Below are positions 34,706 to 47,650 of a stretch of DNA of 64,000 nucleotides, one piece after another. The number at the start of each line of letters is the position of its first letter. Positions within the stretch are counted from its first letter, which is position 1. The DNA is taken from assembly GCF_008831285.2 (NCBI RefSeq), contig NC_045144.1, positions 2,728,001 through 2,792,000 on the forward strand. Reading direction: 5' to 3'. This DNA comes from Nymphaea colorata (lineage: Eukaryota; Streptophyta; Magnoliopsida; Nymphaeales; Nymphaeaceae). The notes below the pieces were generated by a model. It was not told the origin of the DNA, made no database searches, and saw only the letters and a list, made by a program, of their open reading frames with translations. A program made the translations under genes and the position numbers.

Positions 34706-35373
34706 ACTTTCCAACCCAGACTAATGGGTGGTATGAGAAAACCATCTCAACTTTAGAGAATAAGCTACATGTGTGCAATTTGAATTGAAAAGGACAATAA
34801 GGTAAACATGTTAAATGAGCATAATTTGCATATAATAACAGCTACCACACTAACATCAAGATGACAGTTTTTACAGAAGACCTTATTGGTCACCAACTTA
34901 TTGGATTAAGATGGGAGGTCTAAGGTATAGAAAAACCTCATATTTTGCGCTATTATACCAACCAGCCGCAATTGATTATGAAGATGTTATTGGCAGCTCA
35001 AAGTAGACAAAAGAGCTATGCTAATAATCAACACAAAGAGTTAGAATTTGACGTTGGTTATCATATAATTTTGAGAAGTTTGCCTACTAAGGGCATTTTC
35101 AGATTCAATATGAATGGGAATTTGAGCCCTATGTATGTTGGTCCTTTTGGGATATTGAAGAAAGTTGGTGAGGTGGCATACAAACTGGCGCTACCATCAA
35201 AGTTCAATCATGTGCATGATATTTTTCATCTCTTTACGCTTCAAAAATATGTAGTACATCTTACAGATGTGATCCATTTCAAAAATATTTGGGTGCAAGG
35301 CAGCTTGACGATAGATGAAAAACCTATCAAGATCATGGATGGAAGAGACAAGTGTTTCATTGTATTCTTTTAG
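34706..35373 (+). pseudogene. Ty3/gypsy integrase C-terminal remnant
   Basis: Opens with a degraded PQTNGWYEKTISTLE motif (34715-34760), the end of the integrase core. A 142-codon open frame (34945-35373) then holds KSYANNQHKELEFDVGYHII, NLSPMYVGPFGILKKVGEVA, YKLALP and VHDIFHLFTLQKYV. These are the C-terminal GPF/GPY signatures of plant gypsy integrase. The first part is broken by stops. Upstream reverse transcriptase is absent, replaced by LTR sequence. Confidence 0.85.
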
Positions 35374-37257
35374 TCACTCTCAAGAATGTTAGAAAATGAG
35401 GCCATTATTGTAAGCATATGAAATCCACAAAATCTTTTGGGAACTTTTGATCTTTGGTGGATTAAGGAAGCCTATTGTAAATTGTTTCTAAATTTGTGGA
35501 TTATTCTTTAAGCAAACAATGGTGATAAATGAGGTCACCTTTTAAATAGATGTCAAATTCATATGTTGGATGTGTATGCATGTGTTGTATGTGCATTATA
35601 TAACTTCTTTTTTGTTTCACTTGCTATATTTATTTAGAGTAAAGGAGTGTGTATGGAGGTCTTAGAATTAGGTGAAGCGGAGAGCTCGTGCTACACCGGA
35701 GTCCTTCAGATGATGAAAATGATGATATATTTGGAAACAAAATTATATTTGAAGCCACGATTTACTTTGGAGTTTGGATTGAAAACCTTTGGAAAACTTC
35801 AATCGCCATAGGTCTCAATTGAATGCTTTTCACCGTTGAAGAATGGGCTGCTTCTGAATTGTGTCCTGAATTAAAATGATGTTTCTAATGCGGTTCTCCA
35901 CTACACTAAAGAATGGCAGATCGCATCCTGGGGTTGAATGAATGCAAACCAAACATGGAACTTACAAATTGAACATGTTATAATCCTTATTTCATATTGA
36001 TTATGGTTGTGCAGCAACCCAAGCAAGACTTTTTAAGAGATCAGAAATTCCCATATCAATAATAGATCTTATTGATGGAGTTTTGGCTTGAGAACTATAC
36101 CCCTTGGTGTGTATGCATGAAAAGAACCTGGGGTCCATTTAGTTTCAAAAAATGATTTTGACATTTGGCAATAGAGGTTTTTCCATTTTTAGTTGCAAGC
36201 AGGTTGGGAGGATCCCTTCCATTTATTAAAGCAACAAAAGAATACAATAAATAATGAAAGAATTAAGAATCACCTTGCAAAGCAAGGTAAAGCAAAAAAA
36301 AAAAAAAAAAGCAGAGCTAAACATCACGTTCCACTTGGGATACCAATAAAGCAATAACCATAATGAAAGAAATTCATTGAAACAACCAATTGGTTGAGTC
36401 ATCTAAAACAAGAAAACCTATATCCGTGCAAATTAATACCATATAATCCTTCCAGCAACAACCTTTTCCATCTCATATTATTAGTTTCAATTGCAATTGA
36501 AGGTATATGAGATAGGATAAAACCCATGCCATGTTAAAGAAGATGAATATTCAACAATAGAGGTTGCTCAGATAACTGAGCACAATTTTGACCAAGATTT
36601 ATTGTTGATTGTCTAGATGCTACATATCACCTTAGATAGATATTAGTTGAGGAAAATTTTTTGTTTAAACCAACCTTGAGATGTTGACTTTCTAACTAGG
36701 GCAATCTACTATCTCTTAACTATTAGACAACAACTTCAGTCACATGCACTTTTGAGCCAAAACTTTGTTTTGAGTAAGTCTTATGTGACTTTTCTCTTTG
36801 AATGGTTTTAACTAAAACTACTTTTTTGTAAGTTTTGATTGCACAACATAATAGAGAAGATTCCTAATGACACAAAGAGATGAAAAATAGTCTCTCATAT
36901 AGAAACATGGAGTATATGCAAAGCAAGGCAGCAATGGAGCAATTATGATCATCTTAGCTCATTCATGCGATACAAATCAATATATAGGTTGCACATAGAA
37001 AGAATATTCTAGAGGGTTTTAGAGGGGTCTATTAGAGAATTGCAGAGTCATTGCAACATGATTTATGATTAGAATATGCAGTAATGATTGAGATCTTATT
37101 GGCTTCATGCCCATTGTACATTTTTGTTATGACGCATGTAAATGAGGACACACAAAACCAAATAATTGACCATCTGTTGTAACAAGTGCTAAATGACTTT
37201 AGTCGTTTAAAATGTTAGAGTGTGTCTTTACTGTTTATCTTACTTTGTCTGTACTAA
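35374..37257. other. No recognisable gene
   Basis: May include 3' sequence of the gypsy element just upstream. A poly(A) run sits at about 36295-36310. No LTR or host coding signature was identified. Confidence 0.45.
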
Positions 37258-38450
37258 TATTGTATAGGGTACTACAACCAAGCTAAATAGGTTGAACTAT
37301 GAAATCTGGTCTAAGGTTTTCATGATGTGTAGTAGGTTATTGGTAGAAGTACGTTCTTGAAGAAAATGAACCTGCCGAGAAGAAAGGCAAATATGTTACA
37401 TGGGATGAAGACAACAACATTGCTCTAAATGGGAGTTTACGATCAAGTACCATTTTGATGGTTTATTAGAAAGATTCAAAGTGCACTTAGTTGCTAAATG
37501 ATATACACAAACCTATGAAGTTGACTTCTTTGAGATATTTTTACATGTGGCATGATTAGACATTATTTAGCTAATTATCTCTATCGTTGTCTAGTAGTAT
37601 TGCCATTATTTCAACTTGACGTGAATAATATCTTTCTATATAGTGACTTCTCTAAAATTGTATATGTGCAGCAACTACTTGGTTTAAGCATTAGGGAAAG
37701 TGTTCAAAGGTCTGCAAACTCAAAAAAGTTATCTAGGGACTTAAACAAAGTTCTCATGCATGGTTCCACAAACTAATAGAAGTTGTATCTAATTGTGGAT
37801 TTCAAAGATCTCAACTTGATCACTCATTGTTCATCAAGCGATGAACATCAGACATAGTAATATTGATTGTTTATGTTGATGATATTATTCTCACAGGTGA
37901 ATATAGCTAAGAGATTGCTCAGACAATTCTTACATAAGGATTTTGTCACAAAAGTTCTTAGTCAACTTTGTTATTTCCTTGGAATTGAGGTGGTTCACAG
38001 TAGTAAACGGCTTGTTGTATTGCCTCAACGAAAATATGTTCTTTATCTTTTGTGAGAAATAGGTTTTGTTGAGGGTCAAACTTGCCACACTTTTTATGAA
38101 TTTGCAAATTCATATCCATGATGATGAATTGCATACTGTTGACTTAAGATTGTACATATCTCTTGGATTAGTTCTTTGTGTGCCTCCATTGTTAAGATGT
38201 GGTAATATGTAAAGTTGTATTCTTGTCACAAAAAAAAAAAAAAACATTTGCATGAAGAATATGATTTATGTTGATATCTATCAGTAATGACTACAACCAA
38301 ACAACTTCACATGTAACATTAGTTAAAGCTCGATATTTAGCTTCAATTGAAGTCATGGACACAATTGATTGTCTTTTTGTCTTCCAAGTAATAATACACA
38401 ATATTTTATAACAAATCATCTTGTATGTATTCTCTAATTTGAAGTAGATT
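37258..38450 (+). mobile_element. Deletion-derivative copia: gag start joined to reverse transcriptase
   Basis: The plus strand opens with a copia gag N-terminal motif (KLNRLNYEIWSKVF, 37276-37317) and KKGKYVTWDEDNNIAL (about 37380-37430). Within about 30 bases it reads HFDGLLERFKVHLVAK and FQLDVNNIFLYSDF, the start of reverse transcriptase, then IVYVDDIILTG (about 37862-37900) and LCYFLGIEVVHS. Gag's second half, protease and integrase (about 2.5 kb or more) are missing. Frameshifts and stops are present. Confidence 0.75.
38163..38195. repeat. 33-bp exact repeat, copy 1
   Basis: TTGGATTAGTTCTTTGTGTG followed by CCTCCATTGTTAA is identical to 42636-42668. Here it sits in the plus-strand copia remnant; the other copy is in the gag region of the minus-strand copia. 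Confidence 0.9.
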
Positions 38451-40605
38451 TTGAGCTAAAGCATTATCCTTTGACCATGTATAGATTTAAGATGATACAC
38501 AACTCTTAAAGTTGTTGTATAATAACTTGATCTTATTATTGGTTTCTACATAAACCTCTTGAGAACATGAATTGCAAGGGGAGGGTTGAGTCTCATAATA
38601 GTCAAAACCTGCGGATATGGGCAAAACAACAATGATTGTTAACCAATAAAAATCATTCATAGTAAAGACAAAATACACTTTTATTTGACCAGAAAAAAAC
38701 CCACACTCATACTTTTTTATTTATTGAGTCTTCTACTCCTCATCATAATATCTTTTGTTGCTCTATAAATGTTTTAGCAAGTTTTGCATTTAATCAACTA
38801 CACTCTAAAGGATTCTAAAATATTGTTTTAATTGGTATGACCTCTTGATTATTCCCTACAAGAACCAAGTCATCCACATAGATTATGATGGATAAGAACA
38901 TCTTTCCTTTAAACCAAGTAAAAAATAAATATCCTAATTTCATATGCTTGAATGCATGATTTTAAAGAGTAGCCGACAGCTTATAAAACTACTTGTTAGA
39001 TTCCTGCTTCAAACCATATATTGATTTAATTAACTTCTTCTACACACCTCTTCTCCCCAACCCCCACCTTTTTTATATCATTGTGGAAAAGACATATATA
39101 CCTACTTTTGCAAATATCCATAAAGGAATATATTATAGACATCCATTTTGTACAAAATGCAACTATATTTGACAACTATACTAAACAAGCATATAACAAT
39201 AAAAATCTTTGCTATTGGAGTGAAGGTTTCATGATAATTTGAACCTTCGATTTGAGAGTAGCCTTGAGCTATTAAATAGGAATTGTGCCATTCAATTTGA
39301 TCATCTTCATTGTACTTCATCTAAACATTCATTTGCATCCAATGAAATTGACTCCAACCAAGCATAGTGTAAGCATGCACATTTTGTTCTGCTCTAATGC
39401 CTTTAGCTCTATTGCCATTGTTTGTTTCTAGAAATAACAATGTTTAGCTTGATCAAAGAGGTAGGAATAGAAATTTTAGAAATATTGAGCTAAAATAACT
39501 GGTGACTTGAATTAAATTCATCAAAGAAAATGAACTTTGATGAAGAAGGTAAGAAGTGCTAGGCAAATTTTGATAAACCATATTGCAGTAGAAGTTTTGA
39601 AGTAAAGTATAGGGGTTTGTGAATTTTTGTAGAACAACAAGGTTCAAGATAATGAGTTACTTCTTGTAGGGATTGGTTTTGGTGCAAGTAATTGGTAGCC
39701 ATTCATTGTATGGAAGTGGGTTTGAGATATTTGAAAATTCAGCAATGGGTTTACATGTGGGTTTTTTTTTCATAATTCAATGGTAAGTGTTGCCATAGTG
39801 ATTATGGGTTGAGACCCTTCTTCTTTGTCTAAAATTTCCAAAACTTTAACCAATAATTGATCATTTAGAGGCAAAGGAAACACTTTATTCATATTGTTCT
39901 TGCATCATATAAATGGGAAATTTGTGTTCATAAAACTCAATATTCCCTACTGAGATTGAATGTATTGGTTTTCAAATTATATAACAAATAGTTTTTCTTT
40001 TCAAAATGATAGTCAAGGAAGACACGGCTATGAGCTCTTTTATCAAATTTTTCTTTGGCTTTAAAAGTTATTGCATAACATAAACAACCAAAGACATTTA
40101 GATCAAAGTATGATTTTCAAAAAACGTTATTGATACGACAGTTTCTCTTAAAGTAAGAGGGATCCAATTCAATTTATTAAGCTGCTACTAGTAGACATTC
40201 ACCCTAAAACTTAATAGTTAAATTTGCTTGAAATCCAAGTGCATGAGAGACCGAAAACATATTTGTTTCCTTTCAACCACATTTTTTTAGAGGAGTGTAT
40301 ATACAACTTTGTTCACGAAAAATGTGTTTACCCCTAAAAAATTCTTGAACTCTGATTGATTATTAAAAATGAATATATAGACTTTTGCTTCAAACTGTTC
40401 TTTTCTTTGAAAACTGATATAACATATGTCTGGTTTCATGTTTATGCCTCATAAGAAAGACCCCATGTTGTCCCAATGTAAGTATCTACCAAACTCAAGA
40501 AGTAGTGTGCTCTTGTTCTAGAAAGTTGTGAATGTGGTCGTCATATGACACCATGGATCATGAGAGGCTCGAATGGAAGTAATTTTAGTTGTATCAAATG
40601 GTACT

Positions 40606-40725
40606 CTAGCTTGCTTTGATAGAGCAGACACTTCACAAAGGCAATCAAAGAAAGAAATATATAAACTAGCTTGCTTTGATAGAGCAGACACTTCACAAAG
40701 GCAATCAAAGAAAAAAATATATAAA
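40606..40725. repeat. 60-bp tandem duplication
   Basis: 40606-40665 and 40666-40725 differ at one base (AAAGAAAT versus AAAAAAAT). Blocks such as CTTTGATAGAGCAGACACTT occur in both. A diverged relative of the unit lies at about 41995-42060. Confidence 0.95.
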
Positions 40726-41842
40726 CTGGAGGTTGGGAACAGTTCATTTATAGAAAATAAGGCGTGTTCCAAGCAATGTTATTAGATGTGCATGCATCAC
40801 TATCATGCACATCATTCCCCTGAATGCACCAAAATCATGGGATGATGCACAAATGACATGATGTGTGTGCATCATCATACTAATGTGTGATTCGTGCCTG
40901 ATGCACACACAACTGTCACAAAAAAATTTCTGACCCTCCAAAAGCACATGGCAGAAAAAGAGAGAGGTTGAGTTCTCATCAAAATAAAGATGAGTTGGTC
41001 AAGTTGATTCCATCTCCTCCTCCCCACCCGAGCGACCGACCGAGTAGCATCGATTTTCTTTTTGAGCAGAAAACTCAATGGCCTAATGGATGGAGCTTTC
41101 TTCAAAAACACGGGTAGACATACAATAAAAAAAATCTTAGGATTTTTTTCTTAACATTTCAATTTTCACATTTGTTTTTAGTGTTTTCACTTTCAATCAT
41201 ATCAGTTTTATCTTACTACACTCAATTTCCATTGGTTTTAATTGTTATGTTATAATCAAGTACAAGTTAACTAAATCAAATAGCCTATTGGTGTGCTCGT
41301 CGGCACTGTCTGTCAGAAAAAGAACCTGTATAGGTAAACTTTTCCAATCTTGAAAAGTAGAAAAATGTTTTCTTGAAAATATAGTGCAAGAAAAATTTTC
41401 ACGAAAAGAAGTTCTTGCAATCAAACTGGGCCTAAAATAGAAATTTAGAAAATACTCACATATTCTGCATGAAACTATATGGTAAATCCCTTGCTAACCA
41501 TTAAAGAGTAAGTTGTAGATTTTTAACCATAGCATTATTAGATGTAATAAGCAAAAGCCTTTTTAACCTGCTATGTATTATTGGTCAACCTTCATGAAAC
41601 ACCATTAGAATGACCACAATGAGCAAAATGCTAATGGCAATACTTGCATCATATTGTTGGGCAGCATTAGATCCATAATTAAGTTTTATAATTTATTTCG
41701 TTTATTGTTATTGTCATGAATATTATATATTTGAAACTTTTTATCTTGATACTTACACATCATTGTGCTACATGTCGCATCATAAGCTTAATACATCACT
41801 TTGCATCAACCCACTGAACACCGTTAGTCCCAAGCACCAATG

Positions 41843-42245
41843 CGATAAATCAAAGTATAAACTGGTTGTATTCACATAAACAACGTACTTTTTTTTAGAA
41901 TGAGTTAAATTTAAATGAATAGCAGTATATAAGCTAACTTGTTTTTTTATCATGGGCCAAAATAGAACTTCAAGGAAACATAGGTCAGCATTGATATGGG
42001 ACACCTCACAAAAGCAATCAAAGAAATAAATATAAGATTCATCGGATAAATATAGTTTATTTATGAAAATAAATGGTGTGCCAACCTCCAATCTTATAGA
42101 TCAAAGTTTAAACTTGTTATACTCACATAAAAAGAAACAATATTTTTTGGTTCAGAATAATTTAAATTTAAAAGGAATAATAGTGTATAGGCTAACTTGA
42201 TTTGTATCATGAACTGGAACACAAAAAACTTTAAGAGAATATAGC
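41843..42245. repeat. Diverged tandem duplication, about 251-bp unit
   Basis: ATCAAAGTATAAACTGGTTG at about 41849 corresponds to ATCAAAGTTTAAACTTGTTA at about 42100. The parallel continues through ACTCACATAAA, TTTAAATTTAAA and GGCTAACTTG-type blocks. Confidence 0.7.
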
Positions 42246-42635
42246 TCATTCTTTGGTTCATGGGCTCCAATTTTCACCCTAAAGTATAGGGCACATCTAA
42301 CACAACTAGAAGGATTTAAGATTGATTGACAATTGGAAGTTTTAGCTAAATTGACTTATGGAAACAAAGTAAAAGTTTTTAAATTTGAGAATACATGCAC
42401 ACATTACACAAATTAAGGAGAGAGAATAGTAGTCTTCCTTGATGTAGGACATACTAATTGGATATTAAGCAATTTAATTGGAAAAAGAAGACTTAGTTTA
42501 ACAACTTTTGATAAGAGAGAAAGGGTACTGGATAACATGTGATCACTAGAACCACTATCAATCCATTCATTCCTAAATGTAGTGGATATACCTGTGGAAT
42601 TTACATGGGAACAAGAAATTTCTGCCTTTAAGCAA

Positions 42636-42668
42636 TTGGATTAGTTCTTTGTGTGCCTCCATTGTTAA
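42636..42668. repeat. 33-bp exact repeat, copy 2
   Basis: Identical to 38163-38195. Read on the minus strand it belongs to the gag part of the decayed copia (MEAHKELIQLLKG), so this is probably the source copy. Confidence 0.9.
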
Positions 42669-43830
42669 AGCATGATACTATCTTTTCTAGGTTTCAGTCA
42701 CAATAGCAACTAAGCCTTGTTTCACACTAGAAGGTTTTCAACAATAAAAGATATGTTTTTTTTGTAGCAAACCAACTTAAGCCTTCAACAACTTTATCTA
42801 AAGAACACATCTCATCATATTGAGCTCTTTATAGCTTTGATGTGTAGTTTTTATAAAAATGTGGAAAAGCATGTAGCTTGGAGCACTTGTCCTCAATGCG
42901 CTTGATTGCTTGCTTGACAATATGAGCATATGAGTTGCTGATTTTGCGTTGACTTTTTGCCTTTTATTGCCTTGGTCTAGTATTTATTTTTTCAAGGTTA
43001 ATAATATGAATGGCAGATGAAAGAATTCTTGCTGCTCTTTAGCTTTGTTCTTGCAATAGCAAAGAATAAACTTTTCCATTCAAGGGAAGAGGGTTTATTG
43101 AAAGAATTTGTACACTTATTGTCTTATTTGACATTTAATTTTCCATTAAAAACTATATAACCCCCTCTCTTGTTGTTTATCTCTATATTCCTTCTTTACT
43201 CCACAAGCACCAATGGGTAATAGGTGATATGATGCGAGTTTTTCCCTATATAATCCAAATTTGGTGAAATAAGGATTGAATTTCTTAAACATGACTGCTG
43301 GAGTAGTGTTGCTTTGAAATTTTCTACAAGTAGTGCTTTGAGTAAAATGATCATGCATATCTGTCTAGACCTCACAAGCAGATGTTGCACACGTTAATAC
43401 TATTAGCAATGGTAAAAGAGAATGAGTAAATGTTCCATGAGAGGACCATGTTGTTGCAACATATCCAAAACATATGCTCCAAATAATCATAATCTGGTTC
43501 AAAATTGAACCGCCGACGAAATTTATATTTATTTTTTGCTATAAGAGCCATACTCCTTGATCTATTCTATGTAATATAGTTATCTCTATTAAGGGGGTTG
43601 AGAAACAAGAATGGCACCTAGGCTATCACAGTTATGTAAAAAAGGGGGATTAATGAGATCAGACAGTATTTCAGACCCTGTCCATGTAGACTTTTGAGAT
43701 GATGACCCTTGAGAACCTGCTACTTGTGATGATGATCTTTGGATGGTGTAGAGAAGAGTGGATGAAGACAGCACCTGCAAATATGGAGAGGATTAATGAA
43801 AGTGACACATACTTCTCTGATACCTCAAAG

Positions 43831-44600
43831 TATAGAAGTAGAACAAAGAAAACTTTAAAGTAAAATATGTGCCACTATTTCAGACATATAATTGTCATTG
43901 CATTACTTTTTCTTTCCCTTGTCTACTAATATGCCTCTTCAAGCAATTACAACACGTCTATTAGATCATCAACTGACAATTGTGAAATGCTAAACACTAT
44001 CTACATTGCTAAAGAATCATGACTATCAAATGCAAGAAAGTGAGTACTATTTCTATGCAAACATATGTCAACAACCTAAAGAGCTTATGTAGTGGCAACT
44101 TTGATGCAATGTTGCCTCATTTTCAATTGATTGACTTCATATTGGTAATGTATCTTGTTCTTAAATCTGAATTGAAATAATAAGTTTAAACCCCTCAATG
44201 ATATGTACATCTTTAAAGTGTCATCATTCTCTATCACCATATTGATACTTTTTCTACAAGCTACCTTTTCTTTAAGCCATTTAAATCCCACATGTATATA
44301 ATGGAAATGTACAAGTCATGTTTTTCTAGTGTTATGGGAAATCAATAGAAAGACCTCTTTGTTCTAGGTGATATAGGAAATCGGCCAGAGAGGCCTCTTT
44401 GAGCCAAATGGACAGCATATAATAGTCTACATGTTCATCATTTTCAAACACCACTAGAATAGTATGGTTTCTTGTGTTGAGACACAAAAAAAAAAAGTAG
44501 CCTGAGGTCAGACAGCATAAGGTCCATGGAAGCAGAAAATGTGCAAGAACTAGGTAGTATGAAAGATGTTGGGGGAAGGCCAACTTCTGCGTCCTTGTCC
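43831..44600. other. No recognisable gene
   Basis: Should include the 5' LTR of the minus-strand copia if it survives, but I could not find a matching LTR partner. The LINE remnant begins near the right edge. Confidence 0.4.
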
Positions 44601-46785
44601 TGTCAAAACAACTCTAGATATAGTTTGTCTTTGATCCTGAGGTGTCCACATCTCCTAGCCGATTGGCATCCATTAAAGATGTCAACAAATCCATTTAAAT
44701 TTGATATCTGACTGAATTGGTTCTGAAAAATTGGTTATAAAATAGTTCAACATCAATCTACTAAGAAAGTTGATCTCTTTAAGGCTCAATGAAAACCATT
44801 TGGCGAGTGAAAGAGGAGAACAGTTTTCTACAGTTGAAGAGGAACAATTGAGGACCAAACTCATTTCCCTCCTCCACGTTGAGGAAGTGAATGGAGAGAG
44901 AAATCCAGGGTCAAATGGCTTTGAGAAGGAGACAGGAACACCTGGCTTTTTCAAGTGGCGGTGAACGGTAGGAGGGAAAAAAATCAGATTTCTCACTCGA
45001 AGTGGAGGGTTTACTGCACTCAACTACAGGCAGTGCTATTGAGGCGGCCACCCAGAACTATGAAAGATTCATGAATGATGACAGTGCCTTGGGAACCTTG
45101 CTTGGGTAAATCGTAGATGCGAGAAGAGAATTCTATACTTCTCAGTAAGGTCTCGCTAAGAAAGCAGTTGAAAGTTGGGATAAAGACAATGTTCTAGGAC
45201 CATATAGTTTCCCAAACTCTTTTTTTCAACAGCATGTGGGTCGTCATCAAATTGATCTTTGGTCAATTGTATCGTTTTTTTTTTAGAACAAGGAAGCTTG
45301 TTAAATCTGTCAATAAAACAATGCTTTCATTGATCCCTAAGAATAGAGGAGCCTCTAGAATTAAGGATTTCCACCCTATCGCCCTTGCAATAGCCTTTAC
45401 AAAGTTATAGTCAGGTCATGGACAATAAAGTGCAAAAAGTTTTAGCTCGGATTGTGGGAAGGTCCCAAGGGGCTTTTGTCAAAGGTTGGATTACCCAAGA
45501 TCAGATTGCATTAGCGAATGAAATTATCTCCACCTTCAATAAACGAAAGGAAGAATCTGTCTGCTTGAAGTTAGACATTTCTAAAGCTTATGATGGATGC
45601 ATGTGTGCGTTTTTCAGCCACAACATGAGCTGGTTTGGATTTTAATCATATTGGGTGCAGCAGATCATGGCCTGCACCTGAAGTTATGCTCAATGGCAAC
45701 ATGGGACGAAGTTTTATGGCCAAAAGGGGTTTACATCAGGAACACCCATTATCTCCCTACCTCTTTATTTTAGTCATGGATGTCATTAACAGAAGTTTGA
45801 TCCAATGTAATATCAACCACCTAATCCAAGTGCCTAGATGCCTGAATTGTATCGAGTACCCCAAGAGTGTCGTGTTTGCTGATGATTTCTTGGTTTTTAG
45901 TGCAGCTGCATGAAAGTCCTTGAGCAATATTAAGAGATTGCTGGATGACATCAAGCCAGAGCTGGTTTGATGATCAATTGTGTGAAATCTCTCTTGTGTG
46001 TCTCAACGTCAATGCTAAAGAAGATGAATTGGCCCGGATTGGAGAATGCTGGGTGGCAAAACTTCCTATCACTTACCTTGGTTGCTAACCTATTTGAGGA
46101 TCTTTGCTCCAGCATAGTTCTCAAATTCGAAAAGAAATTGAGTCAATGGAAAGGTCAGGTCCTGTCTTATGCATGGCAACATTGTCTAATTAAACACAAC
46201 TTGGCTACGTTGGTAGTTTATTAGATGCTAACATTCAAGATTCCCAATTCTGTTCTTGATAAGATCAGAGGTAGTATGGTCAGTTTTTTGTGGTCAGATA
46301 AAGACGGCAAAAAAGACATTGGCAAATATCTTGGAAGACCTTGAACAAACCAATAGACGGGTGGTGTGGGGTTGGGCTGATATCACTAGAGTCCTTTAAT
46401 GTGAGTCTGCTGGCTAGTAAACTTGGTTCCACCTGTAGCAATCACTCTGACCTTGCTGCATGGGTAGAAAGGAAGCATTCCAGTAAGGACTAAAGTTTGT
46501 AGACTCTCAAAAGCCCATGGCATGGCTTTTGGTGCTGTTGTAGTTTTAGATGGGCCTGGAATAACATCAAAGATAAGGTCATGTGGAAGGTAGGCAATGG
46601 CAAGAGGATTAGAACGTGGTCAGATAGGTGGAGGAACGACATTCTCATACATCAATCAGCGGCGACTATTAGAGTCAATTCAATGTATCCCTTTCTGATG
46701 CTGGGAGAGTTGGACATGAGCTCAGAGGTGCTAATGCATTGGTGTGGGGAGAAATCTTCTTGCAATCCTATTCCAATGTGAAGAG
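44600..46785 (+). pseudogene. LINE (L1-type) ORF2 remnant, reverse transcriptase
   Basis: Plus-strand blocks in L1 order: NPFKFDI (about 44685) ending the endonuclease; the linker REKSRVKWL (about 44900) and FKWRVNGRREKNQI (about 44950-44990); ESWDKDNVLGPYSFPNSFF (45172-45230); reverse transcriptase with QGAFVKGWITQDQIALANEI and CLKLDISKAYD (45418-45600); GRSFMAKRGLHQEHPLSPYL (about 45690-45755); FADDFLVFSAA (about 45875-45910); LPITYLG; and WKVGNGKRIRTWSDRWRND (46582-46640). Frame changes and stops separate them, so it is not functional. The 5' half (ORF1, endonuclease) is absent. The sequence stops where gypsy LTR sequence begins at about 46800. Confidence 0.85.
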
Positions 46786-47643
46786 AGAAAATAAGTCGGC
46801 ATGACTCTCTCTCTCTTCATTCTTTTTTGAGAAAAAACTAGGAATGAATCGCCTAGAGTGAAGATTTCATCAAATTTTCTAAAAACTATTTAAAAAACAA
46901 TTCTCAAGAATCCCAATTCAGATTTCACTCAGATCAAACTTGATCGAGTTAATCCATTCCCAATTCAAACTAGTCAAAAAACTCTTTCAATCTTGATGCA
47001 CCATGATAAAGCACTTGAGACTAGATCAACAATGATCTAGACAATCAAATAAAGAGTAGCTCAAGCAAGCTTACTCTATTAAAAAAAATCAAATTAACTA
47101 ATTGATTTTTAAAATAATGAAAAACCAAGGAGGCATTGGAAGAATATGTTCTTCTTCACCCTCACTAAGAATTTTCAAAAAGCCAAGAGGAATAGTCTAA
47201 AAAGAGTTGCCTCTCTCCCTAATTTCAATCTCAAGAAAGCTAGACGAGGCTTTTAGACATAAAAAATGATAGGACAGCCCATTTGGGCTTCCCCTTCCAG
47301 TTGGTTCCAAGAAGGGAACCAGAAAAATCTAGCTAAGGGAAAGAAGAACCAGCCATTAAAGACATTTCCCCTCCCTCTTCTTTCTCCCTTGAATTCTAAC
47401 TAGCTGGTCAAAGACCAGATTTCTACAGCTTACATGAAGAAACAATTCCACTATGCTTGCTTGATTTTCAAGCTAAGCAAGATAGACAAGGAAGCCAAAG
47501 TGAGAGAGCTGATTAGCAAGGGAGAAGGTGCCCCTTGCATGGAAATCTTGCTTCCTCCCCATGCCAAAATCATGGTGATTGTTTCACGATTTCTTGGCTT
47601 CTCAAGAAAATTGTCTAGCACCAAGTCATAAGGACTTGGTGCT

Positions 47644-47650
47644 TATATAA
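47644..47650 (+). promoter_or_regulatory. Candidate TATA box in the gypsy LTR
   Basis: TATATAA in the context GGTGCTTATATAAACCAGCA, followed about 30 bp downstream by a CT-rich transcript-leader-like stretch. It is the strongest core-promoter match in this LTR. Confidence 0.45.

Larger units (their letters stand above)
38790..43830 (-). mobile_element. Decayed Ty1/copia element on the minus strand
   Basis: In coding order from high to low coordinates: a primer-binding-like site AGGTATCAGAG (about 43814-43825); gag N-terminus NPPFLHNCDSLGAILVSQPP (about 43590-43650); gag body around 43150-43390; a gag-protease junction near 42480-42670; integrase with WGECLLVAA (about 40190) and FDLNVFGCLCYAITF (about 40060-40110); and reverse transcriptase with GYSQIEGSNYHETFTPIAK (about 39200-39260), LYKMDVYNIFLYG and YVDDLVLVGN (about 38865-38895). 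Nearly every block is broken. Non-copia sequence (about 40780-41840) and local duplications interrupt it. No LTR pair was identified. Confidence 0.78.

Noticed and set aside
34706-35373. Endogenous pararetrovirus instead of gypsy
   Set aside because: The fragment has integrase C-terminal signatures, which plant pararetroviruses lack. No movement-protein or coat-protein motif was seen anywhere in the window.
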